31,637 nt of DNA from Larix sibirica. Lineage: Eukaryota > Streptophyta > Pinopsida > Pinales > Pinaceae. The position numbers and the translations under genes were made by a program. Shown here piece by piece: positions 30,584 to 31,637 of the stretch. Below the pieces are notes generated by a model. It made no database searches and had not been told where the DNA came from. It was given only the letters and a program-made list of their open reading frames with translations. The stretch covers positions 44,603-76,239 of the forward strand of contig NWUY0300005920.1 in assembly GCA_004151065.3 (NCBI GenBank), read 5' to 3'. The stretch's first letter is position 1, and each line of letters begins with the position of its first letter.

Positions 30584-30740
30584 GGTGGTAACAGAGAAAA
30601 GAATCACATGGGCTCTTCACCACTGTTTTTGCTTAAACAGGTGGAATTAGAGCAAAGAATCACTTGGGCTCTTCACCACTTTTCTGGTGAAAAGGTGGTA
30701 TCAGATCTAAGAAGCAATCGATCTCTTCACCACAACACAG
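30584..30740 (+). repeat. Triple tandem primer-binding-site repeat (unit 2)
   Basis: Units start at 30584, 30640 and 30694 with the same 56/54-bp spacing as in unit 1. The primer-site cores are TGGTAACAGAGA, TGGAATTAGAGC and TGGTATCAGATC, each followed by the TCTTCACCAC block. Confidence 0.85.
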
Positions 30741-31637
30741 GGAGTTTCCACGGGTTGCACGCAAGAGTTGTGAGAACACCAGTAGGTTGATGGGATTTGC
30801 ACTAGGTAGCAGTGTGCCCAACAAGGAATAGGGTGCCCAAACAGAGGTGCGATCCAGCATGAGTGCACCTAGAGGTGTCGTGCCCAACAACAAAATAACC
30901 CGACAGAAAGGTGCCAAGGAAGTGGGGAACTTGGCAGGGGTGTCATGTGGGTGAAGTGCGTCCAAGACATGAAGTATGAAATGAATTCAAGGTGACGAAT
31001 TTTTGTGGGAACGCTTTGAGAGAACACAGGGAGTTGTAGCACGAATCGTAGAGAAGCGCCTAGATATTGCAAAAACACAATGCTTGGAAGTAGTTTGCAC
31101 GTGGACAGTTGAGTGCCTAGAAGTGGTGCACTCGACACACAGCACGCTCGACAAGGGTGTGCCCAACACACAAATTGTATTTAGAAGGTTTTCTGATACA
31201 ATGGTACCGAGAGGTGCGCTAATAGTGGAATTCCTAGCACATAGCGTAGGATTGCGCTCGAAACACAGTGGGTATCGACAAAGAAGTGCCCGTGAGGTGA
31301 GGCATTCTGCAACTAGATTGCACAGGTGAGACGTGCCCAGATCTACAGATTCGGTGAGAAGAGTACAATGTTGGAAGTTTCAGGTAGAACGTAGTTCGAC
31401 ATGAGTGCTTAGTGTGCCCAACGCAGTAAGGCAACTTAGGTAAATCTCAAGGAGCCAATGAATCTAGACTACGAACACTTGATGGACTCAACAGAGGGTG
31501 CTCGACAGTTGGCATGATGGACTCAACAGAAGGGTGCTCGGCAGTCGGCATACTTCAGTGGAAGTGCACCCAATATTAAGCAAGTGAATGCTATGTCTTC
31601 GCGTGTAATGCCCCATTTTGACTTTATTACCTGAACT
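30741..31637 (+). mobile_element. Non-coding interior of unit 2 (runs off the window)
   Basis: Aligns with about 26400-27180 of unit 1, including the GTGCAC..ACACA phrases (near 31127, 31175, 31408 and 31562). No coding motif seen. The element continues beyond the right edge. Confidence 0.75.
31481..31551. repeat. 35/36-bp tandem duplication in unit 2 interior
   Basis: Two adjacent copies start GATGGACTCAACAGA at 31481 and 31516. The homologous place in unit 1 (near 27130) has one copy. Confidence 0.9.

Noticed and set aside
1-31637. Host protein genes, tRNA, rRNA or small RNA genes
   Set aside because: I found no exon series with splice-like structure, no cloverleaf-type A/B box set and no rRNA sequence. 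The only tRNA-like matches are retrotransposon primer sites.

Overview
This window looks like repeat-filled intergenic DNA from a large plant genome. A conifer or other gymnosperm is my best guess, but the sequence only proves a land plant. The evidence is plant-type LINEs carrying an RNase H domain, a plant Ty3/gypsy gag-protease with D-E-G-A-S-T-type sequence, AT-rich spacers, and the lack of any recognisable host gene, rRNA or tRNA gene. Every coding region I recognise belongs to a transposable element and is broken by stops or frameshifts.

Layout. Positions 1-620 hold the 3' end of a LINE on the plus strand. 1284-2277 is a 994-bp minus-strand LINE-related insertion with a 14-bp target-site duplication. 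2578-7602 is a nearly complete LINE ORF2 (endonuclease, reverse transcriptase, zinc-binding region, RNase H) with a long 3' UTR and poly(A). 9545-11264 is a 5'-truncated plus-strand LINE. 14771-16605 is a 5'-truncated minus-strand LINE. 16832-18768 is a minus-strand element that carries only LINE ORF1 and a LINE 3' tail between 16-bp target duplications. The stretches between them (621-1269, 7603-9544, 11265-14770, 18785-19680) show no gene I can support.

From 19681 on, the window is a patchwork of one LTR-retrotransposon family. A minus-strand LTR fragment (19857-20256) is followed across one- or two-base N gaps by a plus-strand gag-protease pseudogene (20259-24230). That pseudogene is split by an LTR-derived block and has no reverse transcriptase or integrase. 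From 24816 there is a head-to-tail array, LTR - 2.9 kb non-coding interior - LTR - interior, running off the right edge. This is a large non-autonomous (LARD-like) element.

The most interesting signals are: (1) a degenerate ORF module downstream of RNase H, shared by four LINE copies; (2) the ORF1-only 'half-LINE' with clean target duplications; (3) a common 3' terminal motif on all the LINE-related insertions; (4) three tandem copies of a primer-binding-site unit after each LTR; (5) an inverted/direct chimeric LTR block present twice. Several N junctions lie exactly at LTR sequence, so parts of the 20-25 kb order may be assembly artefacts.
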